In this document: one piece after another, positions 26,866-35,668 of the stretch
Numbering within the stretch: position 1 is the first letter of the stretch
Layout of the letters: each line of letters begins with the position of its first letter
Assembly (NCBI RefSeq): GCF_003050615.1
Contig: NZ_NWBU01000009.1
Coordinates: 248,001-312,000 of the forward strand
Source: Sphingomonas oleivorans
Lineage (GTDB): Bacteria > Pseudomonadota > Alphaproteobacteria > Sphingomonadales > Sphingomonadaceae
Length of the DNA: 64,000 nt
Direction: 5' to 3'
Translations under genes and position numbers: made by a program
The notes under the pieces: generated by a model
Told to the model about the DNA's origin: nothing
Seen by the model: only the letters and a program-made list of their open reading frames with translations
The model's database searches: none

Positions 26866-27678
26866 ATGACGGATCAGCCGCTGATCACCCTTAATGACGG
26901 CCGCGATATGCCGCAGATCGGGCTCGGCGTGTATGAGCTACCGGACAGCGAGACGGCCGAGCTCGTCCGGAAGGCGGTCGCGACGGGCTATCGCTCGGTC
27001 GACACGGCATCCTTCTACGAGAATGAGCGCGGCGTGGCCGAGGGGCTGCGCGGCACGGACGGCATTTTCCTCACCACCAAATTGTGGCGGACGGACATGG
27101 GCTATGATGCCTCGCTCCGCGCCTTCGATGCCTCGCTGGAGCGGCTCGATCGCGACAGCATCGACCTCTATCTGATCCACTGGCCGGGGCAGGATGAGGA
27201 TCTCTATATCCAGAGCTGGCGCGCGCTGATCCGGCTGCGCGAGGAGGGCCGGGCCAAGTCGATCGGCGTATCCAATTTCAATCCATCCCATCTCGAACGG
27301 CTGATCGGCGAGACGGGCGTGGTCCCGGCGGTCAACCAGATCGAGCTCCATCCGCATTTCCAGCAGAAGGCGCTGCGCGAATTCCATGCCGCGCATGGCA
27401 TCGTGACCGAGAGCTGGGCGCCGCTGGGCCGGGGCGCCGTGCTGGGCGAGCCCACCATCGCGGCGATCGCGGCGAAACATGAGCGGACGGCGGCGCAGGT
27501 GGTGCTGCGCTGGCATCTCGAGTTGGGCCTGATCTCCATTCCCAAGACGGGCAATCCCGCGCGCCTCGGGGAGAATCTGGCGGCGATCGAGTTCCGGCTG
27601 GATGAGGAGGATATCGCCGCGATCAGCGCGCTGGATCGTGCGGACGGGCGGATCGGACCGGATCCGGCCAGCGTCTAA
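26866..27678 (+). CDS. Aldo/keto reductase
   Basis: A 270-residue NADPH-dependent AKR of the 2,5-diketo-gluconate reductase-like group. The catalytic tetrad is visible: Asp in GYRSVDTASFYENERGV together with the Tyr, Lys in FLTTKLWR, and His in YLIHWPGQ. The C-terminal NADP site has LISIPKTGNPARLGENL. AAAAAGGAGACGCGC gives a strong ribosome site. It reduces aldehydes or ketones; substrate unknown. It is probably monocistronic and converges on the udgX-type gene. Confidence 0.92.
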   Translation: MTDQPLITLNDGRDMPQIGLGVYELPDSETAELVRKAVATGYRSVDTASFYENERGVAEGLRGTDGIFLTTKLWRTDMGYDASLRAFDASLERLDRDSIDLYLIHWPGQDEDLYIQSWRALIRLREEGRAKSIGVSNFNPSHLERLIGETGVVPAVNQIELHPHFQQKALREFHAAHGIVTESWAPLGRGAVLGEPTIAAIAAKHERTAAQVVLRWHLELGLISIPKTGNPARLGENLAAIEFRLDEEDIAAISALDRADGRIGPDPASV

Positions 27679-27682
27679 TCCT

Positions 27683-28966
27683 TCAGGGAAGCGCCGCGAT
27701 CCGATCGCCCACGCGCTTCAGATCCTGGACGAAGCGGGCATATTCGCGGTCGGCCTCCGCCCGGTCGGTGATGCGCAGCAAATAGCTGGGGTGCACCGTC
27801 ACCCAGCCTTCGCCGCCATCCTCCAGCCGGTGCGGACGGCCGCGTGAGGCGGAGATGGTGACGACCTTGCCCAGCATCGCGCGCGCGGCGGTGGCGCCGA
27901 GCGCCATCGTGACGGGCGGGCGGATCAGCATCCGTTCCTGCTCATACCACCAGCGGCAGGCCTCGATCTCCACGCCATTGGGCTTGGCGTGGAGGCGGCG
28001 CCTGCCGCGCAGCTCAAATTTGAAATGCTTGACGGCGTTGGTGACATAGGTGCGTGTGCGATCGATGCCGGCCTCGCCCAGCGCCCGGTCCAAAAGCTGG
28101 CCGGCGGGGCCGACAAAGGGCCGGCCGGCAAGATCCTCCTGATCGCCCGGCTGTTCGCCGACGAACATCAGCGTGGCATCGACCCGCCCTTCGCCAAACA
28201 CCGTCTGCGTCGCATTTTTGTAGAGCGGGCAGCGGGTGCAGGCGGCGGCTTCCTCGCGCAGGGCCTCCCACGCCATTTCGATATTGCCGCCGATTTCGGC
28301 GCGCGATGCCTCGACCATGCTCGTTTCCCCTGCCTGCGCATCTGCGGCCAGGCCCGGTATCAACGCGGTGTCGGGTAGGTCGGACCCATTGCCGGCCGTG
28401 CCGGGGGAGAAGCTCAGCGCCTTGCCGTCCCAATGGGTGCAAAGCCGGCGCGTCAGGATCGACCAGCGCATGGCGCCGAAATGGCGGACAAAGAAGTCGG
28501 CATTGGCGCGCAGAATATGATGGTTGGGCTCGAAGCGGGCGATATGGCGATGTTCCGGTTGCTCTGCTTCGCGGAAGCGGAGGCGGGTGCGCATCCCGTG
28601 CATGTCGCGGCGGACGTCGCGCGCCATGCGCTCAAGTTGCTGGACGAGCGGATCGGCATGGTCGTCTATCAGCCGGGGCTGGCCGCGCAGGCGGAGGAGC
28701 AGCGCATAGAGTAGTGCGAAACGTTCGGGATCGCTGTGGCAGATGGCGGTGCGGGCGATGTCGACGAAGCGGCGGGGGACGGAGAAGCCGGTGCCGGCGG
28801 GTGTATCGGCTTCGCCGAAGGAGGCGGCCTCGCCTATCTGCCAGCCGATCTCCTCGGGCGGGACCTGCGCGAGGGCCAGCGCGCGGGCGGCGGCGCGCCA
28901 GCCTTCGAAATCATCCTCGGCCGCAAGCGTGACGATGTGCATCCGCCTTCCGATCCCGCCTGTCAT
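27683..28966 (-). CDS. DUF4130-UdgX fusion, uracil-DNA binding protein
   Basis: A 427-residue two-domain protein. Residues about 60-190 are a DUF4130 domain (RFALLYALLLRLRG ... HHILRANADFFVRHFG). Residues about 230-420 are a family 4-type uracil-DNA glycosylase fold with Fe-S ligands starting CTRCPLYK, active loop GEQPGDQED (270-278) and the UdgX-specific basic loop RGRRRLHAKPN with His326 in place of the residue that, in characterised UdgX, bonds covalently to the DNA after uracil removal. ATG at 28966 overlaps the upstream transporter stop by 4 bases. A DNA repair role is likely. Confidence 0.88.
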   Translation of the reverse strand: MTGGIGRRMHIVTLAAEDDFEGWRAAARALALAQVPPEEIGWQIGEAASFGEADTPAGTGFSVPRRFVDIARTAICHSDPERFALLYALLLRLRGQPRLIDDHADPLVQQLERMARDVRRDMHGMRTRLRFREAEQPEHRHIARFEPNHHILRANADFFVRHFGAMRWSILTRRLCTHWDGKALSFSPGTAGNGSDLPDTALIPGLAADAQAGETSMVEASRAEIGGNIEMAWEALREEAAACTRCPLYKNATQTVFGEGRVDATLMFVGEQPGDQEDLAGRPFVGPAGQLLDRALGEAGIDRTRTYVTNAVKHFKFELRGRRRLHAKPNGVEIEACRWWYEQERMLIRPPVTMALGATAARAMLGKVVTISASRGRPHRLEDGGEGWVTVHPSYLLRITDRAEADREYARFVQDLKRVGDRIAALP

Positions 28967-30351
28967 GCATTCGGCTTCGGCTCCGTCGCGAGCAGCCGTT
29001 CCAGCGACCGGCCGAACAGCAGGATGCATAGGGCGCCCGTGGCGGCGATCGCGGCGTGCATCGTCCAGAAGGCGGCATGCGACATGGCTTCATAGAAGGA
29101 GCCGAGCCAGCCGATGATATTGTTGCCGAGGAACAAGGTAAGGAACAGGCCGCCGATCATCGTCGCGTTGATCGCGGGCGGCGCTGCGCGCGATACCAAG
29201 GCGAGCAAGGTGGGCCAATAATAGAGGAAGGCGATGCCGAGCCCGGCGGAATAAGCGAGCGGCCAGAGGATGCTCGCCTTGCCCGATCCCAGCGAGGCGA
29301 GCGCGAGCAGCAGGTTGCTCGCGGCGCAGATTGCAGCGCCGATGCCGATCTTGGCGATGTCCCCCGGCTCGCCGCGCCCCGCCGCCTGCCGTTTCCACAG
29401 TGCGAAGAGCAGGGGCACGCCGATCACGCTGAAGAAGGGATCGACCGACTGGAACCAGGGCACGGGAACGGTGAGGCCGAAGAAGGTCAGATCGACATTG
29501 CCGCTGATCCACACGGGCGCGGTGTTGGAGACCTGATAATAAGCGATCGAGTGGAACATGCTGATCAGCATCAGCGCGATCAGCGCCGCGATCCTGCGCC
29601 ATTCGCCATTGCCGGCGCGCGCGGTCTTCGGCGCCTTTGCGCGGGGCGCGGCCCCGTCTACGGGCAGATAGCGATAGCCGGATAGATAGATTGCGAGGCC
29701 GATCAGCATCAGCAGCCCCGCGGCGCCGAAACCGACATGCCAGCCATAAAGCTGGGCCAGGAGCCCGCAGCTGAACGGACCGGCGACCGCGCCGAAATTG
29801 ATCGCCATGCTGAAGATGGCGAAGCCGCGCGTGCGGCCGGCGGCATCCGCCAAGGGATAGAGGCTGCCGACCTGCGAGGAGATATTGCCCTTGAGGAAGC
29901 CGCAGCCGACGACGAGCAGCAGCAGCGCGAGCAGGAAGGAGACATCGAACGCCATGGCGACATGGCCTGCGCTCATCAGCACTGCGCCGATCATGACGGC
30001 ATGGCGCCGGCCGAGCAGGCGATCCGCGATGATCCCGCCCAGCACCGGCGTGAAATAGATGAAGCCCGCATAAAGGCCATAGATTTGGGAGGCGAGCGCC
30101 TGTGTCGACAGCGGCCCGCGCAAAGCCTCGATCAGCGCGCGGAAGGTGGCGAAGCCCGCAATATTCTCGACATGGCCGGGCAGGAGGAGCTGGCCGATCA
30201 TGTAGAGGACGAGCAGCGACGTCATGCCATAGAAGGAGAAGCGCTCGAACGCCTCGGTGAAGGCGAGGTAGAGCAGGCCGCGCGGCTGGCCGAAAAATGT
30301 GCCTTCCGCGTGGGGCGGGGCGATCGGCGGGGCGAGGGGTTCGGCGGTCAT
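28963..30351 (-). CDS. POT/PTR family peptide-proton symporter
   Basis: A 462-residue MFS-type transporter of the proton-dependent oligopeptide family, with about 12-14 membrane segments. The family motif near the N-terminus is EAFERFSFYGM (ExxERFxxY) and the second is YFTPVLGGIIADRLLGRR. It imports di- and tripeptides driven by protons. The overlap with the following udgX-type gene implies coupled translation despite unrelated roles. No regulatory site was recognised upstream. Confidence 0.9.
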   Translation of the reverse strand: MTAEPLAPPIAPPHAEGTFFGQPRGLLYLAFTEAFERFSFYGMTSLLVLYMIGQLLLPGHVENIAGFATFRALIEALRGPLSTQALASQIYGLYAGFIYFTPVLGGIIADRLLGRRHAVMIGAVLMSAGHVAMAFDVSFLLALLLLVVGCGFLKGNISSQVGSLYPLADAAGRTRGFAIFSMAINFGAVAGPFSCGLLAQLYGWHVGFGAAGLLMLIGLAIYLSGYRYLPVDGAAPRAKAPKTARAGNGEWRRIAALIALMLISMFHSIAYYQVSNTAPVWISGNVDLTFFGLTVPVPWFQSVDPFFSVIGVPLLFALWKRQAAGRGEPGDIAKIGIGAAICAASNLLLALASLGSGKASILWPLAYSAGLGIAFLYYWPTLLALVSRAAPPAINATMIGGLFLTLFLGNNIIGWLGSFYEAMSHAAFWTMHAAIAATGALCILLFGRSLERLLATEPKPNA

Positions 30352-30478
30352 CGGCCCCGCCTCCGCGAAGGATCCTGATCCGTCCTGCGCTCCGCTGCTC
30401 TGCGATCGATCATCCGCTTGTCCGCCCCCCGATTGTCATGGGGGCGAGCTTATCGGCATGGCAGGGGCTTGCAAGCGG

Positions 30479-30688
30479 TCAGGCATCGACCGTGAAGCCG
30501 ACCTTCAGCGTCACCTGGAAATGGGCAATCTTGCCGTCTTCGATATGGCCGCGTGTCTCGTTCACCTCGAACCATTTGAGATTGTGGACCGTCTCGCCGG
30601 CCTTGGCGATGGCGTTGCGGATCGCAGGCTCGATGCCGTCGGGCGAGCTGCCGACGATCTCGATCAGCTTGTAGACATGGTTGCTCAT
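30479..30688 (-). CDS. Dodecin family flavin-binding protein
   Basis: A 69-residue dodecin. The fold is visible as beta-strand ([15 protein letters not shown]), helix ([21 protein letters not shown]) and two strands ([26 protein letters not shown]), with the family Trp before the third element stacking flavin. Dodecins form hollow 12-mers that store or buffer flavins. GAGGAGAAGG precedes the ATG at 30688, chosen over an upstream in-frame ATG. Divergent from the DUF885 peptidase gene. Confidence 0.93.
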   Translation of the reverse strand: MSNHVYKLIEIVGSSPDGIEPAIRNAIAKAGETVHNLKWFEVNETRGHIEDGKIAHFQVTLKVGFTVDA

Positions 30689-30763
30689 GACCTTCTCCTC
30701 GCTTGCCATTGCTTCGGAAAGGCCAACAGCCGAGGGTGCGAAGGGTTCAATCCGGAGTTTGCA

Positions 30764-32509
30764 ATGCGTTTCTTCCTCTTCGCCGCAGCCCTCGCCCTAT
30801 CCGCGCCTGCGACGGCTGCGCCGGGCGACGATCTGCGCGCGCTGATCGCCGATCATTGGCGCTGGCATCTTGATACGCATCCCACGCTCGCTTCCTCGCT
30901 CGGCGACCGATCGGGCGACGGCAGGCTGGCGGACATCAGCCTCGCCGCGCGGGATCGCGACGCAGAGCGCGCCGGGGCGTTCCTCGATCGGCTGGAGGCG
31001 ATTCCGGATGCCGGGCTGAACGGGCCCGAGCGCGAGAATAAGGCGATCCTCGCGCGGCTGCTGCGCGAGCAGGTGGAGGCCAATCGCTTCGCGCAGCGCG
31101 AGATATTGCTCACCACCTATTCGGCCTGGCATCAGGAATTTGCCGGGCTGGCGAACGATCTGCCCTTCCGCACGCGGGCCGATTATCAAAGCTATCTCGA
31201 CCGGCTGGCGGCCTATCCGGCCTATAATCGCGAGGCGATGCGGATCACCCAGAAGGCCGTTGCGGACGGCCTGGCCCAGCCCTGCGAGGCGATGGCGGGA
31301 TATGACAGGACGATCAGCGGGCTGATCGCGGAGGATCCCAGCCAATCACGCTATTACCGGCCTTTCCAGGGCGCGCGGCCGGCGGACATGAGCGAGGCCG
31401 ACTGGGCGGCGATGCGCCGGCGTGCGGCAGCGCTGATCCGCGATAGCATCTATCCCGAGAACCGCGCGCTGCTCGATTATTATCGCAAGGGCTATGCGCC
31501 CAACTGCCGCAAGACGCTGGGTGCGTCGGCGATGCCGGGCGGGGCGGGCTGGTATGCGGCCGAGGCGAAGGTGATGACGACCACCGACATGACGCCAGCG
31601 CAGATCCATGCGCTCGGCCTGTCCGAAGTGGCGCGCATCCGGGCCGAGATGGAGACGGTGGCGCGCAAGGCAGGCTATGCCGACCGTGCCGCCTTCATCG
31701 CGAAGCTGCGCACCGATCCGTCTTATTATGCGAAGACGCCCGAGGCGCTGCTCCAGGCGGCGGCGTTCGTCGCCAAGACGATCGACGGCAAGCTGCCCGC
31801 TTATTTCGGCAAGCTGCCGCGCCTGCCTTATGGCCTGCGCCCGATTCCGGCGGAGACGGCGGAAGGGACGACGACCGCTTATTACAGCCCGGGGAGCCCG
31901 GCATCGGGCATAGCGGGCACTTATTATGTCAACACGTCGAAGCTCGATCAGCGGCCCTTGTGGGAGCTGCCCGCGCTGACCGCGCATGAGGCGGTGCCCG
32001 GCCATCATAATCAGATCGCGCTCCAGCAGGAGCTGGACCTGTCCGAATTCCGCAAGCATCAGGCCTCGTTCACGGCCTTTGTCGAGGGCTGGGCGCTCTA
32101 TACCGAGCATCTCGGCATCGAGATGGGGCTATATGATACGCCCGAAAAGGATATGGGCCGGCTGTCCTACGAAATGTGGCGCGCCTGCCGGCTGGTGGTC
32201 GATACGGGCATCCATGCCATGGGCTGGACGAAGGCGCAGGCGATCGCCTTCATGAAGGAGAATAGCGCGCTCAGCGATGCCAATATCGAGGCGGAGGTGA
32301 ACCGTTATATCTCCTGGCCAGCACAGGCGCTGGCCTACAAGATCGGCGAGCTCAAGATCCGGGAACTCCGGGCGCGGGCGGAGAAGGCGCTGGGCGCGCG
32401 CTTCGACCTTCGGCGTTTCCATGACGCGGTGCTGGGCGGCGGCGCGGTGCCGCTCGACCTGCTGGAGGCGCGGATCGACGCCTGGATCGCGAGCGAGGCG
32501 AAGGGCTGA
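30764..32509 (+). CDS. DUF885 family secreted metallopeptidase-like protein
   Basis: A 581-residue protein with a signal peptide ([17 protein letters not shown], cleavage near residue 19). DUF885 proteins are gluzincin-like: the HEAVPGHH motif is in the C-terminal half, followed by [17 protein letters not shown], which supplies the third zinc ligand Glu. [13 protein letters not shown] precedes it. Probably a periplasmic carboxypeptidase or peptidase; substrate unknown. ATG at 30764 has CCGGAG upstream; an earlier open frame crosses the dodecin gene and is rejected. Confidence 0.88.
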   Translation: MRFFLFAAALALSAPATAAPGDDLRALIADHWRWHLDTHPTLASSLGDRSGDGRLADISLAARDRDAERAGAFLDRLEAIPDAGLNGPERENKAILARLLREQVEANRFAQREILLTTYSAWHQEFAGLANDLPFRTRADYQSYLDRLAAYPAYNREAMRITQKAVADGLAQPCEAMAGYDRTISGLIAEDPSQSRYYRPFQGARPADMSEADWAAMRRRAAALIRDSIYPENRALLDYYRKGYAPNCRKTLGASAMPGGAGWYAAEAKVMTTTDMTPAQIHALGLSEVARIRAEMETVARKAGYADRAAFIAKLRTDPSYYAKTPEALLQAAAFVAKTIDGKLPAYFGKLPRLPYGLRPIPAETAEGTTTAYYSPGSPASGIAGTYYVNTSKLDQRPLWELPALTAHEAVPGHHNQIALQQELDLSEFRKHQASFTAFVEGWALYTEHLGIEMGLYDTPEKDMGRLSYEMWRACRLVVDTGIHAMGWTKAQAIAFMKENSALSDANIEAEVNRYISWPAQALAYKIGELKIRELRARAEKALGARFDLRRFHDAVLGGGAVPLDLLEARIDAWIASEAKG

Positions 32510-32518
32510 GCGGAGCGC

Positions 32519-33268
32519 TCAGCGCCCCGCGATCGCGCGTGCGGCGGGCAGATAGGTGCGGCCGATGCGGAGCTTGCTGCCGTCGGTCAGCACCGCATGC
32601 CACACGCCCAGCCCGTCATGCACCAGCTTGGCGATGCGATCGCGGCGCACGATCGTCGAACGGTGCAGGCGAATGAAGCAGCCGGGATCGAGCCGCCGCT
32701 CGAGCTCGCCGATCGTCTGGTGAAGCAGGAAGCTGCGCGCGCCCACATGAAGGCGCATATAGTCGCGCTCCGCCTCGATCCGGTCGATGTCGAGCGCCGC
32801 GATGCGGATCATCTCCGAGCGATGGGGTACCCAGAATTCGTTGGTGAAGGCATTTTCCCCGGCCGTGGCGGGCGTGTCCGCAGCGGGCCCGCGCAGATGC
32901 TCGGCGACGCGGGCGACGGCGCGGGACAGGCGATCGGGCGCGACCGGCTTCAGCACATAATCCACCGCCGCCACGTCGAACGCCTCCACCGCGAACCGAT
33001 CGAAGGCGGTGCAGAAGATGATCGCCGGGCGGCGCGACCGGCTTTCCAGCGCGCGGGCGACGCCCATGCCGTCCAGCCCCGGCATGGCGATGTCGAGCAG
33101 CAGCAGATCGGGCTCGAGCGCGTCGATCAGGCGCAGCGCCGCCTCCCCATCGGATGCGGTGCCGACCAGATCGATCGCGGGCTCGCGCGCGCAGAGTATT
33201 TGGAGTCGTTCGATGGCGAGCGGCTCGTCATCGACGACGAGCGTGCGCAGCGGCCGATCAGCAGCCAC
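32519..33268 (-). CDS. LytTR-family response regulator
   Basis: A 249-residue regulator. The receiver domain has the acidic pair in VVDDEP, the phosphoacceptor Asp in LLLLDIAMPG (residue about 59), Thr in FCTAFD and the Lys in VLKPVAP. A C-terminal LytTR DNA-binding domain (IEAERDYMRLHVGARSFLLH, then FIRLHRSTIVRRDRI) follows. The GTG at 33268 overlaps the end of the histidine kinase gene by 11 bases. It almost certainly pairs with that kinase. Target genes cannot be read here. Confidence 0.9.
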   Translation of the reverse strand: MAADRPLRTLVVDDEPLAIERLQILCAREPAIDLVGTASDGEAALRLIDALEPDLLLLDIAMPGLDGMGVARALESRSRRPAIIFCTAFDRFAVEAFDVAAVDYVLKPVAPDRLSRAVARVAEHLRGPAADTPATAGENAFTNEFWVPHRSEMIRIAALDIDRIEAERDYMRLHVGARSFLLHQTIGELERRLDPGCFIRLHRSTIVRRDRIAKLVHDGLGVWHAVLTDGSKLRIGRTYLPAARAIAGR

Positions 33269-34418
33269 GATGCACCAAAGGCATGCCGAGCGTGACCGCG
33301 AAGCCCCCCTGCGGCAGCGGGCCCCAGCGACAGAAGGCGGCGTCGCCGAAGCGCGCGAACAGCCGGTCGCGGACATTGGCGAGGCCGACGCCGGTGCCGA
33401 TCACGCGTTCCGCCTCGTCGGTGGGCAGCGGATCGGCATCATCCTCCACGCTGATCAGCAGGCCATGCGAATCCCGCCGCGCATGGATGCGGAGCGTGAC
33501 CGCGCGCCGCGAGCAGGAAACGCCATGCTTGATCGCATTTTCGACGAGCGGCTGGAGGATCAGCCCGGGCACGCAGACGTCGCGCAGATCGTCGGGAATC
33601 GCGATGTCGACGATCAGTCGCCCGGGGAAACGCACCATCTCTATATCCAGATAGAGATTCTGGAGACGGATCTCCTCGGCGAGAGGGACATCCTCGGTCG
33701 GCTCGGCGGTGAGGCTGGTGCGGAAGAAGGTGGCGAGATTCATGATCATCCGCTCGGCCTCGTCGCGATTGCCCTTAAGCACCAGCGAGGAGAGCGAGTT
33801 GAGCGTGTTGAACAGGAAATGCGGGCTCACCTGATAACGCAGCGCGCGCAGCTCGGCCGATTGGGCGGCGGTGCGGAAGGCGGCGGCGCGCCGCTCCGCC
33901 TCGCGTACGGCGGCGGCATAGCTCAGCGCCAGGAACAGCGCCGACCAGGCGATCATGAAGAAATAGCCGTTCATGCTGTGATCGGCGACCATCTTCATCG
34001 GCCCCAGCTCCTTCTCCGCTGCATCGCCGCCGACCGAGATGGTGACCGTCCTGTCCTCTTCCTGCTTGCGCACGATCACCCTGGGCATGGTGCGCGATAT
34101 ATAGCCGTCGAACGCATACCAGGTGATCGTCGCATAGCCGATCGCCGCCGGCAGCGAGGCGATGGCGGCGATCGCGACCGCATGGCGCAGCGACAGCGTT
34201 GCGATCCGGCGGAGCGCGAGATAGAGCAGGAAGGTTATGCCGATGCTGCCGGCCGAGACGATCAGCCGGCGCCCGAGCAGCTCGACCTGATCCTCGAAGC
34301 CGATCACGAGCGAGCGGAGCGTGGCGATGACGAAATAGAAGAGCCAGAACCCGACAATCGAAATCAGCGCGGTGCGCAGGCCGATCACCGCCCCGCCCGC
34401 TGGCGCATGTTCATTCAT
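33258..34418 (-). CDS. LytS/YehU-type sensor histidine kinase
   Basis: A 386-residue membrane kinase of the His_kinase (PF06580) class. Three or four N-terminal membrane segments surround a small extracytoplasmic section (about residues 105-145), followed by a membrane segment and a coiled linker. The phospho-acceptor is His200 in VSPHFLFNTLNSL. The ATPase domain has LVENAIKHG (N box) and GTGVGLANVRDRL (G box). The stimulus is unknown. Its 3' end overlaps the LytTR regulator gene. Confidence 0.9.
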   Translation of the reverse strand: MNEHAPAGGAVIGLRTALISIVGFWLFYFVIATLRSLVIGFEDQVELLGRRLIVSAGSIGITFLLYLALRRIATLSLRHAVAIAAIASLPAAIGYATITWYAFDGYISRTMPRVIVRKQEEDRTVTISVGGDAAEKELGPMKMVADHSMNGYFFMIAWSALFLALSYAAAVREAERRAAAFRTAAQSAELRALRYQVSPHFLFNTLNSLSSLVLKGNRDEAERMIMNLATFFRTSLTAEPTEDVPLAEEIRLQNLYLDIEMVRFPGRLIVDIAIPDDLRDVCVPGLILQPLVENAIKHGVSCSRRAVTLRIHARRDSHGLLISVEDDADPLPTDEAERVIGTGVGLANVRDRLFARFGDAAFCRWGPLPQGGFAVTLGMPLVHRGC

Positions 34419-34520
34419 GTCGCTGCTATAGCGCGGTCCCGGCGGATATGCCCATCCATCAGCTTGTTCCCGGTCGAAGCCGTGCTGTCGTTCATCGAAA
34501 GTTCAGCCTCGGGGCCGGGC

Positions 34521-34545
34521 GGAACGGTGGGGAGAACGATGCGTT
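34521..34545 (+). promoter_or_regulatory. Sigma-EcfG (general stress) promoter
   Basis: GGAAC at 34521-34525 and CGTT at 34542-34545 are separated by exactly 16 bases, matching the alphaproteobacterial EcfG consensus GGAAC-N16/17-CGTT. The start codon of the downstream 91-codon gene is 29 bases further on, after an AGGAGG site. Spacing and position make this a good prediction, untested. Confidence 0.72.
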
Positions 34546-34574
34546 GGCCCTGAATAGCTGACAGGAGGCTGACC

Positions 34575-34850
34575 ATGATTGACGAGAAGCTGGTTCAGCA
34601 CGCGGAACAACATGCGCATCGCGAGCATTCCGAACCGCCCGCGATCCGCCCCGCCCATGATGCGGACGATGACATGCGGCTGAAGCGCGATCCGAGCAAT
34701 GAGGATGCGAAGCTGGACGTCGGGCTGGACGAGACCTTTCCGACTTCCGACGCGCCGGCCAACACCCAGCCGGGCCGGGGCGGGGACCCCGCCCCTTCCT
34801 CGGGCTATGACGAAGAGGCGGAGAAGGAGCGCCGGGCCGACAGGAAATAG
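34575..34850 (+). CDS. Small acidic stress-type protein, unknown function
   Basis: A 91-residue, very hydrophilic protein. The first third is His/Glu-rich (HAEQHAHREHSEPP), the middle has LDVGLDETFPTSDAP, a variant of the D-x-x-FPASDPP motif found in small proteins of proteobacteria, and the end is Glu/Arg/Lys-rich. It is predicted to be largely disordered with no membrane segment. ACAGGAGGCTGACC is a strong ribosome site. The sigma-EcfG promoter upstream suggests induction in general stress. Function unknown. Confidence 0.72.
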   Translation: MIDEKLVQHAEQHAHREHSEPPAIRPAHDADDDMRLKRDPSNEDAKLDVGLDETFPTSDAPANTQPGRGGDPAPSSGYDEEAEKERRADRK

Positions 34851-34888
34851 GTCGCCTGCTCGAAAGGCGATTCACCATTATAGCTGTG

Positions 34889-34922
34889 GAGGCCGTCCGC
34901 TGTGTCCGGGCGGCCTCTTTTG
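34889..34922 (+). terminator. Rho-independent terminator after the stress-type gene
   Basis: Stem GAGGCCGtCCG / CGGgCGGCCTC with a seven-base loop, followed by TTTTGTT. A good intrinsic terminator on the plus strand. Confidence 0.82.
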
Positions 34923-34951
34923 TTAACGAATTACAACCCAAGCGTTAAAGT

Positions 34952-34970
34952 CGTGTTGCATTGCAGCACG
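34952..34970. promoter_or_regulatory. Near-perfect 19-base palindrome (candidate operator)
   Basis: CGTGTTGCA-T-TGCAGCACG: nine-base arms around a central T with one mismatch. It lies 104 bases before the unknown 186-codon gene and after a terminator. It could be an operator or a small RNA structure. No regulator can be named. Confidence 0.3.
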
Positions 34971-35074
34971 AAACATGCTCCGATCCGGTTATCGCGAACG
35001 CCGAACGGTTCAGGCGCCCGAAATCCAGAGAGGTGCATCATCGGCGTCGGCAGCCAGTAGCGGGGTGAGTATCG

Positions 35075-35635
35075 ATGGGCACCAGGATGAGACCGGCGGA
35101 CGGCACGATGACATTGGCGGAGATGAAGGAGTTCGCCACCTTCTCCGCTGCAACGCAACGTTATATCCGAAGGTCTCTCGACGTCGGGTTGCATCGCGAG
35201 GATGCGATGAAGCGCTGGTCTCGCGATCTGATCGAGGCGGCGAGCATCCGGGCGCAGTCGCGCATCTATCTGCGGCTCGATCATATTCGCGAAAATGTTC
35301 CCGACGACAGTGGCCTGGATGCGGTGGAGCCTTTCTTCGCGCCGCTGGTGACGATCTCCGCCTTCGATCTGGGGCAGGACCGACTCGCCAGCTTCGGCGC
35401 CTATCGCTTCCTCTACGAACGGCTGATCGGCGCCAATGTGCGGCCCTGGCTGCCGGGCGCCTTCTGCGCGGCGGCGGCGCTGCCGCATCTCCATCCCGAA
35501 AAGCGCCGTACGCTGCTCCAGTCGATCAGCGAGGCCGCAGCGACCGCGCCGGGCTGGTCCAATCGCGAACCCTGCTTCTACCCGGAATGGGTGGACAAGG
35601 TGGAAGAGAAGAAGCTGCCCAATCTACCCAATTGA
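35075..35635 (+). CDS. Protein of unknown function
   Basis: A 186-residue soluble, mostly helical protein: FATFSAATQRYIRRSLDVGL and WSRDLIEAASIRAQSRIYLR at the N-terminal side, then FFAPLVTISAFDLGQDRLAS and a C-terminal section with EPCFYPEWVDKVEEKK. It has only two cysteines, no signal peptide and no membrane segment. I recognise no family. GGGGTGAG lies before the ATG. A second frame is open across this stretch but lacks the codon bias of the neighbours. Convergent with the extensin-like gene, with a hairpin between. Confidence 0.6.
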   Translation: MGTRMRPADGTMTLAEMKEFATFSAATQRYIRRSLDVGLHREDAMKRWSRDLIEAASIRAQSRIYLRLDHIRENVPDDSGLDAVEPFFAPLVTISAFDLGQDRLASFGAYRFLYERLIGANVRPWLPGAFCAAAALPHLHPEKRRTLLQSISEAAATAPGWSNREPCFYPEWVDKVEEKKLPNLPN

Positions 35636-35641
35636 GGCCAC

Positions 35642-35668
35642 GCCCCTTCCTTGCCGGCGGGGAAGGGG
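35642..35668. terminator. Bidirectional hairpin between convergent genes
   Basis: GCCCCTTCC pairs with GGAAGGGGC around a ten-base GC-rich loop, between the unknown gene and the extensin-like gene. It resembles the family B hairpins. It overlaps or abuts the reverse gene's stop codon. Confidence 0.5.
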
